From an uncultured Bacilli bacterium (GTDB lineage Bacteria; Bacillota_I; Bacilli_A; RF39; UBA660), in contig CAQHJP010000044.1 of the NCBI GenBank assembly GCA_948801035.1, positions 1 to 5,541 on the forward strand: 5,541 nucleotides of DNA, in the 5' to 3' direction. How positions within the stretch are numbered: position 1 is the stretch's first letter; each line of letters opens with the position of its first letter. The notes beneath the pieces were generated by a model. That model saw nothing but the letters and a program-made list of their open reading frames with translations, had not been told where the DNA came from and did no database searches. Shown piece after piece: positions 4,863 to 5,541 of this stretch. Both the position numbers and the translations under genes were made by a program.

Positions 4863-5541
4863 TTTATACCTCCATCAACCTTTATTATAGATCCATTTAT
4901 ATAACTGGCACCATCACTAGTTAAAAAATAAACGACTTTCGAAATTTCATTAGGATGTGCAAATCTATTTAATAATATTTTATTTTCTTCAGATGATTTA
5001 AAACTAGGGTCCATAAATTTATTCATATCAGTTTCAACCCATCCTAAAGCTAGAGCATTTACTCTTATAAATGGTGCATATAATTTAGCAAAATCTAAAG
5101 TAAGTACATTAACACCAGCTTTAGATGCATCATAATCCATACTCTCAGGATAATATGAATCAATTGAATTATTAGAGGAAATATTAACTATAACGCCATT
5201 TTTATTTTCATACATATAACCACCTATATATTTACAAGTTAAAAATGTACCAAGTAAATTAACATCTAATATTTTTTTAAAATCATCTACTTTTTTTAAA
5301 GAAACTGGCGTATCAATAGATATTCCAGCATTATTGATTAAAACATCAATATGACCAAATTCTTTTTTTATATCATTAAGCAGGGCTAAAACAAAATCTT
5401 CACTACTTATATCTCCCTTTTTAAGTATTACTTTAACATTATATTTTTCTAATATTTCTTTTACTTTTATAGCATTTTCTGTATCGGATAAATAATTTAG
5501 TACCAAATCATAACCATTTTTAGCATATATTAGCGCTATTT
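4859..5541 (-). CDS. Short-chain dehydrogenase/reductase, FabG-like (5' end outside the window)
   Basis: A classical SDR that would reduce a ketone or oxidise an alcohol with NAD(P)H; the substrate cannot be told. The frame is open to the right edge: codons before the TTG at 5506 read I-A-L-I-Y-A-K-N-G-Y-D, the normal SDR helix after the TGxxxGIG cofactor motif, so the real start is outside and about 15-20 residues are missing. Within the 226 visible residues are N-N-A-G (69-72), I-S-S (120-122, catalytic Ser probably 122), Y-D-A-S-K (136-140, catalytic Tyr136 and Lys140), the A-L-G-W-V-E-T-D segment (164-171), and the C-terminal V-D-G-G (221-224). FabG proper is one possibility, but the neighbour is not a fatty-acid gene, so a general 'SDR family oxidoreductase' is the safe call. 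The TGA overlaps the ATG of the downstream lyase gene. Confidence 0.9.
   Translation of the reverse strand, partial: IALIYAKNGYDLVLNYLSDTENAIKVKEILEKYNVKVILKKGDISSEDFVLALLNDIKKEFGHIDVLINNAGISIDTPVSLKKVDDFKKILDVNLLGTFLTCKYIGGYMYENKNGVIVNISSNNSIDSYYPESMDYDASKAGVNVLTLDFAKLYAPFIRVNALALGWVETDMNKFMDPSFKSSEENKILLNRFAHPNEISKVVYFLTSDGASYINGSIIKVDGGIK
4868..4873 (-). promoter_or_regulatory. Ribosome binding site of the lyase gene, embedded in the SDR's last codons
   Basis: GGAGGT on the minus strand is made of the Gly-Gly codons (GGA GGT) of the conserved SDR C-terminal D-G-G motif and lies five bases before the ATG at 4862. The same six bases serve as protein code and as a strong Shine-Dalgarno site. 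Confidence 0.8.

Noticed and set aside
5504..5506. TTG at 5506 as the SDR start
   Set aside because: The frame stays open to the window edge and the upstream residues are typical SDR sequence; a start here would remove the cofactor-binding motif. The gene is simply cut by the window.
1..5541. Recoded UGA (Mycoplasma genetic code), suggested by the mycoplasma-like short ClpB
   Set aside because: Tryptophans in the clear genes are TGG, no in-frame TGA is needed in any gene, and TGA serves as the stop in three genes.

Overview
The window is very AT-rich (roughly 25-30% G+C by eye). Genes are tightly packed, Shine-Dalgarno sites are strong, and stop/start overlaps of the ATGA type occur twice. 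It looks like a low-GC Bacillota genome. Three observations point to a compact, Mollicutes-allied or Erysipelotrichia/RF39-like lineage: a CIRCE/HrcA heat-shock operator, a ClpB that lacks its N-domain as in mycoplasmas, and streamlined spacing. Tryptophan is encoded by TGG and TGA is used as a stop, so this is the standard bacterial code and not the Mycoplasma/Spiroplasma code. The lineage is an inference; no RNA gene or other marker fixes it.

Left part (1-1393, all minus strand). A two-gene operon reads leftward: a polytopic membrane protein of the CmpB-like 'putative ABC transporter permease' family (PF06541 type), then a small unrecognised coiled-coil protein, joined by a 4-base overlap. 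A hairpin terminator follows, overlapping the probable promoter of a further minus-strand gene. Only the first 21 codons of that gene, a signal peptide read from a TTG start, lie inside the window.

Centre (1394-3654). A short divergent regulatory region carries a CIRCE operator flanked by two good sigma-A-type promoters, one for the membrane-protein operon (minus) and one for clpB (plus). The -35 box of clpB lies inside CIRCE and that of the membrane operon is one base away from it, so HrcA could control both directions. The clpB gene encodes a 696-residue disaggregase with both AAA+ modules and the coiled-coil M-domain, but no N-terminal domain.

Right part (3636-5541, minus strand). A translationally coupled pair, a short-chain dehydrogenase/reductase (its start is outside the window) followed by a PLP-dependent methionine gamma-lyase/'aluminium resistance' family protein, converges on clpB. 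The two stop codons are two bases apart and both lie within one hairpin that can serve as a bidirectional terminator.

No tRNA, rRNA, CRISPR array, insertion sequence or obvious horizontally acquired cassette was seen. The most original points are the shared CIRCE control region and the unknown membrane/coiled-coil gene pair that it may place in the heat-shock regulon.
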